Source of the DNA: a bacterium
GTDB taxonomy: Bacteria > Patescibacteriota > Saccharimonadia > Saccharimonadales > Saccharimonadaceae
Length of the DNA stretch: 32,352 bases
Direction of reading: 5' to 3'
NCBI GenBank assembly: GCA_030452455.1
Contig: JAKDMF010000004.1
Location: forward strand, 1 to 32,352
The first letter of the stretch is position 1. The number at the start of each line of letters is the position of its first letter. The translations under genes and the position numbers were made by a program. This document shows positions 1 to 7,336 of the stretch, in pieces. Under the pieces are notes generated by a model. The model saw only the letters and a program-made list of their open reading frames with translations. It did not search any database and was not told the origin of the DNA.

Positions 1-183
1 GACGAAGTTATCGGACTGCGCGAGGGCAGCACGCTAGTGCTGGAAGCTGGCATGACATTCCACGTTTTGTCATGGCTAGTTGGCTCGCGAATTGGTGACT
101 ACTTCGTCTCTGATACTGTCCTAGTGACTGAAAATGGCGGTGAACCGCTAACTAAAACTACCCAGAATACACTAACTGCCTAA
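1..183 (+). CDS. M24-family metallopeptidase, C-terminal fragment
   Basis: Frame 1 is open from the window edge for 60 codons to TAA at 181-183. The fragment contains EAGMTFHVL and SDTVLVTENGGEPLT, which match the end of the pita-bread fold of M24 peptidases (Xaa-Pro dipeptidase/aminopeptidase and ectoine-hydrolase-like proteins), where a glycine turn and a terminal TVLVTE-x-G strand are typical. The metal ligands would lie mostly upstream of the window, so activity cannot be judged. The stop codon overlaps the Shine-Dalgarno sequence of the next gene (TAAGGAGG), so the two genes are probably co-transcribed and translationally coupled. Assignment to M24 is fairly secure; the exact substrate class is not. 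Confidence 0.72.
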   Translation, partial: DEVIGLREGSTLVLEAGMTFHVLSWLVGSRIGDYFVSDTVLVTENGGEPLTKTTQNTLTA

Positions 184-193
184 GGAGGCGATG

Positions 194-1285
194 ATGACTG
201 ACGAGCAGGCAAAACTATGGCGAACAAGACTAAATGACCTGGAGCTTGTTCGCCAAGCGGCCATCGAGTCACCACTGGTTGAGTTACCAGAAACCGTCAC
301 CGGAAATAACAAGATTTTTCTGAAACTAGAATCATCCCAAGCTATTAAGAGCTTTAAGATCCGCGGCGCGACTTACGCTATGGCCTCTAGTCAGGCCGAG
401 CTTAAAAAGCGCGGTGTCGTCGCCGACAGCGGTGGTAACCACGCGCAAGCCGTCGCTTTAGCCGGTCGTGAACTCGGCGTGCCTGTTACTATCGTCATGG
501 CTGCTGCAGTGCCCGACAACAAGGTCGAGGCGACCCGCAGCTTCGGTGCGACCGACGGCTCATTTGCTCTGGACACCACGCCGCCGACTTTTGTCGATGC
601 CAAAAAGAAGGCTAAGCGGCTCGCTGGATGGGATGAAGCTGAAAACCTACCAGTTGATCCGGAAAATTATCCTAAATATCTATCGCCCTATGATGATCCA
701 GATATCTTGCGCGGTACGGCGACGATCGTCCCGGAGGTGATGACTCAACTCGAGCAGCGTGAGATCAATCAAATTAACAGCTTTCACGTGCCGATTGGTG
801 GTGGTGGTTTGATCGGCGGCATCGCCGACGTTAACGCCGAGCAAGACCACCTGTTCTCTCTAATTGGCCATAGCATGGACGGGGCCGATAGTGCCGCCCG
901 CAGTCTTCATAGCGACGCTCCAGCTACGATTAGTGATCCGAATATCCTCGCCGAGGGCCTAGCGGTAGCGACTATCGGCAGTCAAGGTCACCAGCGCATG
1001 CTAGAGGGCAAGATTGATGATATCTACACCTCGTCGGTCAAAGAAGTTGGTCAAGCCTACGTTTGGTATATCGATCATGTCTTGCCGGTTCTCGGTGTCG
1101 ACACCGGCGACAGTGAAGCGGTTTGGAATAATCTACCGGAATTATCTAGTATGGTGGCGGTCTCAGGGATGTTTAAATATCTGGAAAAGTCTGGCATCGA
1201 AAATCAGACTCACGTCGTGCTAATTAGCGGGGGCAATATCAATCGTCAGCGGTCCCAGGTCGCAATCGACGCCGCTAACGACTAA
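194..1285 (+). CDS. Threonine dehydratase-like PLP enzyme (fold type II)
   Basis: Predicted pyridoxal-phosphate enzyme of the threonine/serine dehydratase family (cytosolic, deaminating beta-elimination). Seen in the ORF: the Schiff-base lysine in SFKIRGA (about residue 56), the substrate loop SGGNHAQ (about 80-86), a family-typical YDDPDI segment (about 167-172), the phosphate-binding GGGGLIGG loop (about 203-210) and a C-terminal ISGGNIN. There is no ACT regulatory domain, so it resembles the catabolic/short forms rather than biosynthetic IlvA. Two ATGs are adjacent; AAGGAGG at 182-188 lies 5 nt from the second ATG (194) but only 2 nt from the first (191), so I prefer 194. It is coupled to an M24 peptidase, a pairing also seen in ectoine catabolism (DoeA/EutB), but nothing else here supports that pathway. 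The exact substrate is uncertain. Confidence 0.85.
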   Translation: MTDEQAKLWRTRLNDLELVRQAAIESPLVELPETVTGNNKIFLKLESSQAIKSFKIRGATYAMASSQAELKKRGVVADSGGNHAQAVALAGRELGVPVTIVMAAAVPDNKVEATRSFGATDGSFALDTTPPTFVDAKKKAKRLAGWDEAENLPVDPENYPKYLSPYDDPDILRGTATIVPEVMTQLEQREINQINSFHVPIGGGGLIGGIADVNAEQDHLFSLIGHSMDGADSAARSLHSDAPATISDPNILAEGLAVATIGSQGHQRMLEGKIDDIYTSSVKEVGQAYVWYIDHVLPVLGVDTGDSEAVWNNLPELSSMVAVSGMFKYLEKSGIENQTHVVLISGGNINRQRSQVAIDAAND

Positions 1286-1308
1286 GTTACTCCACCTCTT
1301 AGCAAAAA

Positions 1309-1317
1309 TGATATACT
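1309..1317 (+). promoter_or_regulatory. Extended -10 promoter of frr
   Basis: TGATATACT matches an extended -10 (TGnTATAAT). The same nonamer precedes the first helicase and prfB. A start site near 1324 would leave a leader of about 23 nt containing AGGAG before frr. Confidence 0.6.
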
Positions 1318-1346
1318 GGTAGTAATAGAACCTGACAGGAGAAGCA

Positions 1347-1901
1347 ATGTTTGACACAGACCCTTACGAGCAAAAAATGAAAGACGCCCTCGAGCACTTT
1401 GAATTCGAGCTATCTAAAATTAGGACCGGCCGAGCCCATCCAAATATGCTCGATAGCATTAAAGTAGTCGTTTATGGGACTGAAATGCCCCTAAACCAAG
1501 CGTCTAACATTACTGCACCAGAGGCTCAGATGCTGCTGGTGACGCCGTTTGACCCGTCAAACATCCAAGTCATCGCCGCCGCTATTCGTGATAACGGTAA
1601 CCTTGGCTTTAATCCATCCGACGATGGGCGAGTTGTCCGGGTGCCAGTGCCGTCGCTGACTGAGGAACGACGCCGTGACCTAGCCAAACAGGCTAGTGAT
1701 AGCGTCGAAGACGTCCGCATCGTATCGCGCAACATCCGCCAAGACGCCCTGAAAGACGCCAAGCGCAAAAAAGACGACAAGGATATGTCGGAAGACGACT
1801 TCAAACGAGTTGAAAAAGAAATCGAAAAAATGATGGACGATCAGCAGTCTAAAGTTGACGAAATCTTCCGGGCCAAAGAAGCTGACATCATGACAATCTA
1901 A
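1347..1901 (+). CDS. frr: Ribosome recycling factor
   Basis: 184 aa, the usual length for ribosome recycling factor, which together with EF-G splits post-termination ribosomes. The N-terminal helix carries the conserved ELSKIRTGRAHP segment, the middle has NASNIT-like and TPFDP strands, and the C-terminal helix contains SRNIRQDALK and a charged coiled-coil (KRKKDDKDMSEDD). All are hallmarks of the two-domain L-shaped RRF. AGGAG lies 7 nt upstream of ATG. The stop overlaps the start of the next gene (TAATG), so the unknown downstream protein is translationally coupled to frr. In many bacteria frr is followed by uppS/cdsA/dxr and rseP; here only rseP remains nearby. Confidence 0.97.
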   Translation: MFDTDPYEQKMKDALEHFEFELSKIRTGRAHPNMLDSIKVVVYGTEMPLNQASNITAPEAQMLLVTPFDPSNIQVIAAAIRDNGNLGFNPSDDGRVVRVPVPSLTEERRRDLAKQASDSVEDVRIVSRNIRQDALKDAKRKKDDKDMSEDDFKRVEKEIEKMMDDQQSKVDEIFRAKEADIMTI

Positions 1902-2359
1902 TGAGCGAGATTTTTTCAGTTGAGCAACAAGGTGAGGGCTTCAGACTTGATCGGAAGTTAGTCCATGATTGGGCAAAAGACATACTTCATGACGGCGATG
2001 TTCGTGACCGGGAGGCGCGAGAAGCTGTTGAATTTTTCGATAAAATTAGTCAAGTTAGAGAGCAAAATGAATACATTGCTGGTGCAGTCGAACAGACTTA
2101 TGCGTCGGAGCTCGATAACTTTATCCGGACTCGAATGTTCGACGGTATACTAGAGCTAAGTGAAGGACTTGAGTACTATGGTGACGTTTCGGCTGTTGTT
2201 TATGATAACAACACTGATCAAGAAAAGTTGATTCGCATTAATGGGCTAGAGCTGTCTGACAGCGACTCTTTTCAGGTCAGTCTTCGATCCAGCGACGGTG
2301 ATCTGTATGAATACAAGAACTTTCGTGAATTATTGATGCCGGATGACATCGAATATTAG
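1901..2359 (+). CDS. Hypothetical protein coupled to frr, frame open beyond its TAG
   Basis: 152 aa, acidic, no signal peptide or membrane segment, no family recognised. It begins on the ATG that overlaps the frr stop (TAATG), supporting translation coupling and a real gene. The N-terminal half is charged and probably helical (EAREAVEFFDKI, QVREQNEYIAG); the C-terminal half looks like beta strands (VSAVVYDNN, FQVSLRSSDGDLYEYKNF). The stop is TAG at 2357-2359, and the same frame then continues for 56 sense codons to a TAA at 2528. The annotated product may therefore be a truncated form of a roughly 209-residue ancestor (see the next feature). Function unknown. Confidence 0.7.
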   Translation: MSEIFSVEQQGEGFRLDRKLVHDWAKDILHDGDVRDREAREAVEFFDKISQVREQNEYIAGAVEQTYASELDNFIRTRMFDGILELSEGLEYYGDVSAVVYDNNTDQEKLIRINGLELSDSDSFQVSLRSSDGDLYEYKNFRELLMPDDIEY

Positions 2360-2530
2360 TATGCGCTAAATGATAGATACCCGCCCCCAGGACTACATAC
2401 TGAGGACATAGCTTTTGCTAGCCCGGCGGATGTTTTGGCTGGAAAAAACAGCACAATCGGGCCAAGGATCAATCAGACATCAAATTACTCGAAGATTATC
2501 TTGGTAAATCCGGTTCAAAGTAGGTTATAA
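2360..2530 (+). pseudogene. In-frame continuation of the upstream ORF after TAG
   Basis: Directly after the TAG at 2357 the same frame reads 56 sense codons before TAA at 2528-2530, with a balanced, protein-like composition (for example RYPPPGLHTEDIAF, SPADVLAGKN, YSKIILVNPV). By chance a 56-codon open stretch has a probability of roughly 7 percent, so this is suggestive only. It could be the severed C-terminus of the upstream protein (nonsense mutation), a readthrough extension, or chance. The end overlaps the rseP -10 element. The alternative reading, an untranslated spacer, also allows a small branched fold: GCCCG/CGGGC around TGTTTT/AAAACA. Confidence 0.4.
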
Positions 2531-2531
2531 T
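2526..2531 (+). promoter_or_regulatory. -10 element of rseP, leaderless geometry
   Basis: TATAAT ends 7 nt before the rseP ATG at 2539 and there is no Shine-Dalgarno sequence, so the predicted transcript would start at or next to the start codon. Confidence 0.6.
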
Positions 2532-2538
2532 AAGCGTA

Positions 2539-3684
2539 ATGAATATTGTCGTGGGGATTTTTATCGGCCTAATTGTACTCGTCTTTTTAGTCGTAGTACA
2601 TGAACTTGGTCACGCCATTGCAGCCCGTCGAAATGGGGTTGGTGTCGAGGAATTTGGGATTGGCTTTCCGCCACGGGCTTGGGCTCGGAAGCTTAAAAAT
2701 GGTGTCTTGTTTACCCTCAACTGGCTACCGATCGGTGGATTTGTTCGCCTTCAGGGTGAATACGACTCAGCTAGCGAGCCAGGTGATTACGGGGCGGCTA
2801 CCTTCTGGCAAAAAACTAAAATTATATTAGCCGGTGTCCTGATTAACTGGGTGGTGGCAGCTGTCATACTATCGGTCTTAGCTGTAACGGGACTACCAAA
2901 AGTTATCCCAAATCAGTTCACGGTCCCGGGCGACACCCGAATAGTTAACGCTCCAGTTGAGGTGGTGGCCGTCTCCAGTGGTACACCAGCTGACAAAATT
3001 GGTCTCAAATCAGGTGATCAAGTCTTAGAATTTGCCGGCTCATCACTCGATAATTCTGAAAGTTTAGCTGAACTAACTGAGCAGCATAAAGGCCAGGCAG
3101 TTAACATTAAAATTTCCAACGCCGCTGGCGTTGAAGACAAGCAAGTCACGCTGCGAGGCGACAGTAGCGATGGCAAAGGCTATCTGGGCGCTTCATTTGG
3201 TCAGCGCTCATTCTCACACTCCACCTGGTCAGCGCCGATTGTTGGTGTGGCTGTGACGGGGCAGATGACCGGCGCCACTTTCGCTGGTATCGGTAGCATG
3301 TTTGGCAATCTAGCCAAAGGACTGGTCCAAAAAGTTAATTTTAACTCCGAAGTTCGCGACCAAGGCTCTGAGTCGATCAAGCAAGCCGGTGAGGGTGTAG
3401 CTGGTCCAGTCAGTATCATTGGTGTCTTGTTCCCAGCCGCCGAAAAAGCCGGTATTACTCAGCTAGCCTTACTAACCGCTATCATTTCGCTATCGCTAGC
3501 CGTCGTCAATGTCTTGCCGATTCCAGCTCTCGACGGCGGACGCTGGTATACCATGGCGATCTTTAAACTGCTCCGTAAAAAGCTGACCAAGTCACGCGAA
3601 GAAGTTATTCAGACCGTTGGCTTCTTGGTTATCCTGGGGCTGATAGTCTTGGTTACGATAGTTGATATCGGTCGGTTGATGTAA
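2539..3684 (+). CDS. rseP: Site-2 zinc metalloprotease RseP (M50), PDZ-containing
   Basis: Intramembrane zinc protease of family M50B that cuts transmembrane substrates such as anti-sigma factors or signal-peptide remnants. Seen: a first membrane helix with the zinc motif HELGH (residues 21-25), a GIGFPPRAW loop typical of the family, a second helix (IILAGVLINWVVAAVIL), one PDZ domain (about 150-220, including GTPADKIGLKSGDQV), and the third zinc ligand in LDGG (331-334) just before a final hydrophobic helix. At 381 aa it has a single PDZ domain, unlike two-PDZ E. coli RseP (about 450 aa). Its stop overlaps the next gene (TAATG), a CPBP protease, giving two membrane proteases in one operon. 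No RseA/sigma-E pair is visible in the window. Confidence 0.94.
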   Translation: MNIVVGIFIGLIVLVFLVVVHELGHAIAARRNGVGVEEFGIGFPPRAWARKLKNGVLFTLNWLPIGGFVRLQGEYDSASEPGDYGAATFWQKTKIILAGVLINWVVAAVILSVLAVTGLPKVIPNQFTVPGDTRIVNAPVEVVAVSSGTPADKIGLKSGDQVLEFAGSSLDNSESLAELTEQHKGQAVNIKISNAAGVEDKQVTLRGDSSDGKGYLGASFGQRSFSHSTWSAPIVGVAVTGQMTGATFAGIGSMFGNLAKGLVQKVNFNSEVRDQGSESIKQAGEGVAGPVSIIGVLFPAAEKAGITQLALLTAIISLSLAVVNVLPIPALDGGRWYTMAIFKLLRKKLTKSREEVIQTVGFLVILGLIVLVTIVDIGRLM

Positions 3685-4436
3685 TGATCAAGTGGTGGCG
3701 TAAATTTAGCTGGGGCAAGCTGTTTCTCATACCGCTCTGGGTAGCGGCCAGCTTTATCGCGGCTCAGGTAATTGTGCTCGGCCTGGTTTGGCTGCTTAAG
3801 TTTATTAACCTGCCACTCGATAGCCTCGATCAAACGGTTTTCAACACTATCGTGTCATTGATTGTATATGTCGTAACTCTGGCTATTGTCATCGGTGCGC
3901 CGTACTACTTTAAAAAAATAAAAACTACTCGGAGTGAAATCGGCATAACCCGGGCCTTTCAGTGGCGAGATATTGGCTTTGCGCCGCTTGGTTTTATAGT
4001 TTATTTCATTGGCGCCGGCCTATTGATGTATTTAGTCAGCAAGCTCCTGCCTGGTGTCGACCTCGACCAAGATCAGGCGACTGGTTTTAAATCGCTACAC
4101 ACTAACTGGGAGTATGTGCTAGCCTTCGTAACGCTGGTGGTGATAGCACCGATTGCCGAGGAAGTCCTGTTCCGCGGCTACTTGCTAGGTAAGCTCAAAA
4201 AGTACCTGCCGCTGTGGGTGGCGATTGCCGCCAGCAGCTTGCTGTTTGCAGCCCTCCACCTGCCGGGTGGTGGCGAGCAGCTGCAGTGGAACGTGGCTTT
4301 TAACGTCCTGGTTCTGGGCGTTGTGCTAGGTATCTTGCGCCCACTGACGGGCAGTATTTGGTCCGGTGTTCTGCTCCATATGATGAAAAACGGCCTAGCT
4401 TTTTACTTGCTGTTTATCAACCCGCTACTTATGTAG
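3684..4436 (+). CDS. CPBP-family intramembrane metalloprotease
   Basis: 250 aa polytopic membrane protein of the CAAX protease/bacteriocin-processing (CPBP, ABI) family. Seen: the glutamate pair and arginine EEVLFR (159-164), a histidine in FAALHLPGG (about 192) and HMMKN near the C-terminus, the three conserved motifs of the family, embedded in about six to eight hydrophobic helices. These proteins are membrane proteases often implicated in peptide maturation or self-immunity, but the substrate cannot be told from sequence. Its start codon overlaps the rseP stop, so it is translated by coupling and likely acts on the same envelope processes. A GC-rich hairpin begins inside its stop codon. 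Confidence 0.88.
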   Translation: MIKWWRKFSWGKLFLIPLWVAASFIAAQVIVLGLVWLLKFINLPLDSLDQTVFNTIVSLIVYVVTLAIVIGAPYYFKKIKTTRSEIGITRAFQWRDIGFAPLGFIVYFIGAGLLMYLVSKLLPGVDLDQDQATGFKSLHTNWEYVLAFVTLVVIAPIAEEVLFRGYLLGKLKKYLPLWVAIAASSLLFAALHLPGGGEQLQWNVAFNVLVLGVVLGILRPLTGSIWSGVLLHMMKNGLAFYLLFINPLLM

Positions 4437-4460
4437 GAGGGGCACACCCCTCCGTTTGAT
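4436..4460 (+). terminator. Probable terminator after the rseP-CPBP operon
   Basis: GGAGGGG/CCCCTCC (4436-4442 and 4447-4453) is a 7-bp GC stem with a CACA loop, followed by GTTTGATT. The T tract is weak, so termination efficiency is uncertain. The stem begins at the last base of the TAG stop codon. Confidence 0.5.
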
Positions 4461-4610
4461 TATGAAGTGAATTCATAATCCGCACTCCACCCCCTAAAGC
4501 TCGGGCGAGCTCTCGTGTCCGTGTTGGCGCGAACGGTGTAATTATTCTAGGGATACGGGTGCCCAGGGCGATAACCTCTAAAGCTAGACTGTCGGCTAGT
4601 AAGTCGTCTC
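4458..4610 (+). other. Hairpin-rich intergenic leader upstream of proS
   Basis: The spacer contains a 9-bp perfect hairpin, GATTATGAA/TTCATAATC (4458-4466 and 4472-4480), AGCTCG/CGAGCT (4498-4503 and 4506-4511), and AGCTAG pairing with CTAG farther down. CTAAAGCT occurs twice, each time at the base of one of these hairpins. No tRNA, SRP RNA or T-box signature is apparent. The proS -10 element lies downstream of this stretch, so if transcribed it would be a separate RNA or a 3' UTR of the CPBP operon. Confidence 0.4.
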
Positions 4611-4614
4611 ATGT

Positions 4615-4620
4615 TACAAT
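4615..4620 (+). promoter_or_regulatory. -10 element of proS, leaderless geometry
   Basis: TACAAT ends 8 nt before the proS ATG at 4629 with no Shine-Dalgarno sequence, matching the leaderless pattern of other genes in this window. Confidence 0.5.
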
Positions 4621-4628
4621 AATAGGAT

Positions 4629-5873
4629 ATGCGAATATCTAAATTATTTACCAAAACAACCAAATCCGTACCAGCTGACGAAGTATCAAAAAACGCACAG
4701 CTACTTATTCAAGCCGGTTTTATCTATAAGGAAATGGCCGGCGTCTACGCTTATTTGCCGCTCGGTAAAAAGGTCCTCGATAACATTACTCAAGTTGTCC
4801 GCGAAGAAATGAATGCTGTCGGTGGCAATGAAATCAGCCTAACCGCTCTGCAGCGCAAAGACCTCTGGGAAACATCTGGTCGCTGGAGCGACGAAGTCAT
4901 GGACGTTTGGTTCAAGACAGACTTAGCTAGCGGTGGTCAGGTCGGCCTAGCCCCAACTCACGAAGAGCCACTTACGCAGCTTATGAAAGGCTTCATATCG
5001 AGCTACAAAGATCTACCAGTCTATCCGTACCAGTTCCAGATTAAATTCCGCAACGAACTCCGGGCTAAAAGTGGCCTGATGCGTGGCCGGGAGTTCTGGA
5101 TGAAAGACCTCTATAGCTTTAGTCGCGACAGGGCAGAGCACGAAAAATTCTACGATGAAATGGCCGAAGCCTATATGCGAGTTTACGCTCGACTGGGGCT
5201 CGGCGACTTAACCTACAAGACTTTTGCTAGCGGCGGCAGCTTCTCTAAATACAGTCATGAGTTCCAGACCGTTAGCCCCGTCGGTGAGGATAAAATTTAC
5301 ATCTCAAAAGCCAAAAATATCGCTATCAACGAAGAGGTTTATACCGATGAAGTATTAGCCGATCTTGGCTTGAGCCGCGAAGAAATGATTGAAGAAACAG
5401 CCGTGGAAGTTGGCAACATATTTACTCTTGGTACAAAATTCTCTGACGCTCTCGACCTCAGTTACACTGCCGAAGATGGCAGCGTTCAAAAAGTGTTTAT
5501 GGGTAGCTACGGTATCGGTCCGAGCCGCTTAATGGGTATAATTGCCGAACACTTCAGTGACGACAAAGGCCTAGTCTGGCCGGAAAATATTGCCCCAGGC
5601 AAGGTCTATTTGGTCCAAATCGGTGGCGATGAGTCACGTAAAATTGCCGACGAACTATATGACGAGCTCCAGTCCAAGGATATTAGTGTGATATTTGATG
5701 ATCGCGACGCTCGGCCAGGTGCCAAATTCGCCGATGCTGAACTTATGGGAATTCCATATCGCGTGACCGTCAGCGACAGGTTAATCGAAAATAATTCATA
5801 CGAATTTACTGATAGAAAGACCGGCCAAACTGAACTATTGACACACGATGAACTGCTTGCTAAACTGGATTAA
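4629..5873 (+). CDS. proS: Prolyl-tRNA synthetase, short form without editing domain
   Basis: Class II synthetase charging tRNA-Pro. Seen: bacterial-type N-terminus (KNAQLLIQAGFIYKEMAGVYAYLPLG), motif 1 region, the TXE-like loop APTHEEPLT, motif 2 KFRNELRAKSGLMRGREFWMKD, motif 3 GSYGIGPSRLMG, and the C-terminal anticodon-binding fold with FDDRDARPGAKFADAELMGIP. At 414 aa it is far shorter than typical bacterial ProRS (about 570 aa). The roughly 180-residue INS editing domain, normally between motifs 2 and 3, is replaced by a short linker (about residues 225-285). Known family biology: INS removes Ala-tRNA-Pro; some alphaproteobacterial and mitochondrial enzymes also lack it. A trans-editing factor would have to be elsewhere or be missing. 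Confidence 0.95.
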   Translation: MRISKLFTKTTKSVPADEVSKNAQLLIQAGFIYKEMAGVYAYLPLGKKVLDNITQVVREEMNAVGGNEISLTALQRKDLWETSGRWSDEVMDVWFKTDLASGGQVGLAPTHEEPLTQLMKGFISSYKDLPVYPYQFQIKFRNELRAKSGLMRGREFWMKDLYSFSRDRAEHEKFYDEMAEAYMRVYARLGLGDLTYKTFASGGSFSKYSHEFQTVSPVGEDKIYISKAKNIAINEEVYTDEVLADLGLSREEMIEETAVEVGNIFTLGTKFSDALDLSYTAEDGSVQKVFMGSYGIGPSRLMGIIAEHFSDDKGLVWPENIAPGKVYLVQIGGDESRKIADELYDELQSKDISVIFDDRDARPGAKFADAELMGIPYRVTVSDRLIENNSYEFTDRKTGQTELLTHDELLAKLD

Positions 5874-5961
5874 GTTCCAATAGGAGAGGTCTTAAATCGT
5901 TAATAAATTGTGCATAGATAACTATCACATTACTTAAATTGATAAATACTAAGGAAGAGAA

Positions 5962-6417
5962 ATGAAAAAACTTTACCAACTTACAAAAGATGGCAAACAA
6001 GAACTAGAAAAAGAGCTAGTTGAACTCAAAAGCCGCCGCGGCGCTATCGCTGAGAAGATAGCTGATGCTCGCGATTACGGTGATCTATCTGAGAATGCTG
6101 AATATGACACAGCCCGCGAAGAGCAGGGTTTGGTGGAGAGTCGGATTGCTGAAATTGAAGACATCTTGCTTAACGCTGAGATTATTACAGCCCGTAAAAA
6201 ATCACACGTCGGACTTGGCAGCACTGTCGAACTGAGCACCAACGGCAAAAAAGTCGTTTACTCGGTGGTTGGACCAGTTGAAGCTAACCCACTCGAGGGT
6301 AAAGTCAGCAACGAGTCACCAATCGGCCAGGCGCTGATGGGCAAGGCAGTTGGCGATAGTGTCGTTATTACGACTCCAAAAGGCCAGCTTGATTACAAGA
6401 TTGTATCTATAAACTAG
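5962..6417 (+). CDS. greA: Transcription elongation factor GreA
   Basis: 151 aa, close to the usual 158. GreA inserts its N-terminal coiled coil into the RNA polymerase secondary channel and stimulates cleavage of backtracked RNA. Seen: the coiled-coil with the acidic tip segment DYGDLSENAEYDTAREEQ, followed by the C-terminal globular domain (GSTVELS, YSVVGPVEANPLEGKVSNESPIGQAL, GDSVVITTPKG). AAGGAAGAG lies just before ATG, an ordinary ribosome binding site, unlike the leaderless neighbours. It is followed by a strong bidirectional terminator shared with the convergent gene. Confidence 0.96.
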   Translation: MKKLYQLTKDGKQELEKELVELKSRRGAIAEKIADARDYGDLSENAEYDTAREEQGLVESRIAEIEDILLNAEIITARKKSHVGLGSTVELSTNGKKVVYSVVGPVEANPLEGKVSNESPIGQALMGKAVGDSVVITTPKGQLDYKIVSIN

Positions 6418-6431
6418 TTCAGACGAGCTAT

Positions 6432-6468
6432 AAAAAATAACCGCCTAGTTGCTAGGCGGTTATTTTTT
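6432..6468. terminator. Bidirectional intrinsic terminator between greA and convergent gene
   Basis: A 17-bp perfect stem, AAAAAATAACCGCCTAG (6432-6448) with CTAGGCGGTTATTTTTT (6452-6468), and a TTG loop. A-run on the left and T-run on the right make it work in both directions. The minus-strand gene's TAA stop (6460-6462) lies inside the stem. Confidence 0.9.
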
Positions 6469-7197
6469 GACTTTGGCTCTGGCGGCCTGTCTGTGCCATT
6501 CGATATGAAGATCTTGATTGTATTCGATGAGCTTGTTGTGTCGGGCGTAGTCCATGACAGCCTGGCCAAATTTTTCTTTTTTGAGAATCTCTCGGACGGT
6601 TTCATTGTTGTAGCTTTCGAGGCCTGGTCGGTAGAGAATCTTTTCGCCGTCGGGTAGAAAAGCTTGGATTTCGCGCAAGTTCTTGTTGTACTCTTCGATG
6701 ATTGGAGTATCATTTTCGCGGTGAGCTAGGTAGGCGTTGGCGAATAGGTGGTCGCGGTCGCCGGGGTCATTGGCGTCGGTGGTCAGCTGCAGTATCTCGC
6801 CCAGCTCATCATCCATCGCCTGGCTCAGGTATGACGGTACATTTTCGGTGTCGGCGCTCATGGCGTCGCTCAGGCTAGCAATTTGGTGGAGCTGATTAAC
6901 ATCTAGCCGGAGCGGTGTTTCATGGTCTGGGTTTTCAGTGTAGCTTTTAAAAGCACCTGAGAGACCTAAGATCTCTAGGTAAATTGAGTCGAGCTGGTCT
7001 ACCGAGTCTGATTGATCGGTCACACCTTCCGGGTCGCGAGAGGTTAGGTAAGCTTGATAGCTTTCGTCGATACCCGATAGGGCGCTATCGATAAAACGGA
7101 CATAATCAGAATAGCCGACTAAAGAGTCGGCAGTTTGAGATGTGTCAGCTTCATAGTTTTTTGGGGTGAAAGACTCGGTTTGATTATTTGTTTTCAT
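6460..7197 (-). CDS. Hypothetical acidic soluble protein
   Basis: 245 aa, strongly acidic, no signal peptide, membrane segment or recognised domain. The N-terminal about 60 residues are rich in T, S, Q and D and probably disordered; the middle is predicted to be helical and full of D/E (ADTENVPSYLSQAMDDELGEILQ); the C-terminus turns basic (HIEWHRQAARAKVKK). It is convergent with greA and has its own near-consensus promoter with an extended -10. Its stop codon is part of the shared terminator stem, so the gene and terminator appear to have co-evolved. Nothing in the sequence suggests a specific function. Confidence 0.8.
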   Translation of the reverse strand: MKTNNQTESFTPKNYEADTSQTADSLVGYSDYVRFIDSALSGIDESYQAYLTSRDPEGVTDQSDSVDQLDSIYLEILGLSGAFKSYTENPDHETPLRLDVNQLHQIASLSDAMSADTENVPSYLSQAMDDELGEILQLTTDANDPGDRDHLFANAYLAHRENDTPIIEEYNKNLREIQAFLPDGEKILYRPGLESYNNETVREILKKEKFGQAVMDYARHNKLIEYNQDLHIEWHRQAARAKVKK

Positions 7198-7219
7198 GAC
7201 GTGTGTTTACAATAATTTC

Positions 7220-7248
7220 ATTATAACACTTACGCTTATACAAGTCAA
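7220..7248 (-). promoter_or_regulatory. Near-consensus sigma70-type promoter of the hypothetical gene
   Basis: On the minus strand: TTGACT (7243-7248), a 17-nt spacer, and TATAAT (7220-7225), with TG one base before the -10 (extended -10). Predicted start near 7213 gives a 5' leader of about 16 nt. Confidence 0.85.
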
Positions 7249-7321
7249 ACTTGCTCCTGCCGGACAAAAGCTAGGCCGACGACTAGGCTAATGGTATTTT
7301 GCGCCGAATGGTTAATCAGTG

Positions 7322-7327
7322 TATACT
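7322..7327 (+). promoter_or_regulatory. -10 element of lysS that fixes its start codon
   Basis: TATACT ends 9 nt before the ATG at 7337. It overlaps the first codons of the longer ORF-track start (7319), so that upstream ATG is unlikely to be transcribed. Confidence 0.6.
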
Positions 7328-7336
7328 GTAACAGAT

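Noticed and set aside
7319-7336. Upstream ATG extension of lysS in the ORF track
   Set aside because: The extension contains the -10 hexamer TATACT; start moved to 7337.
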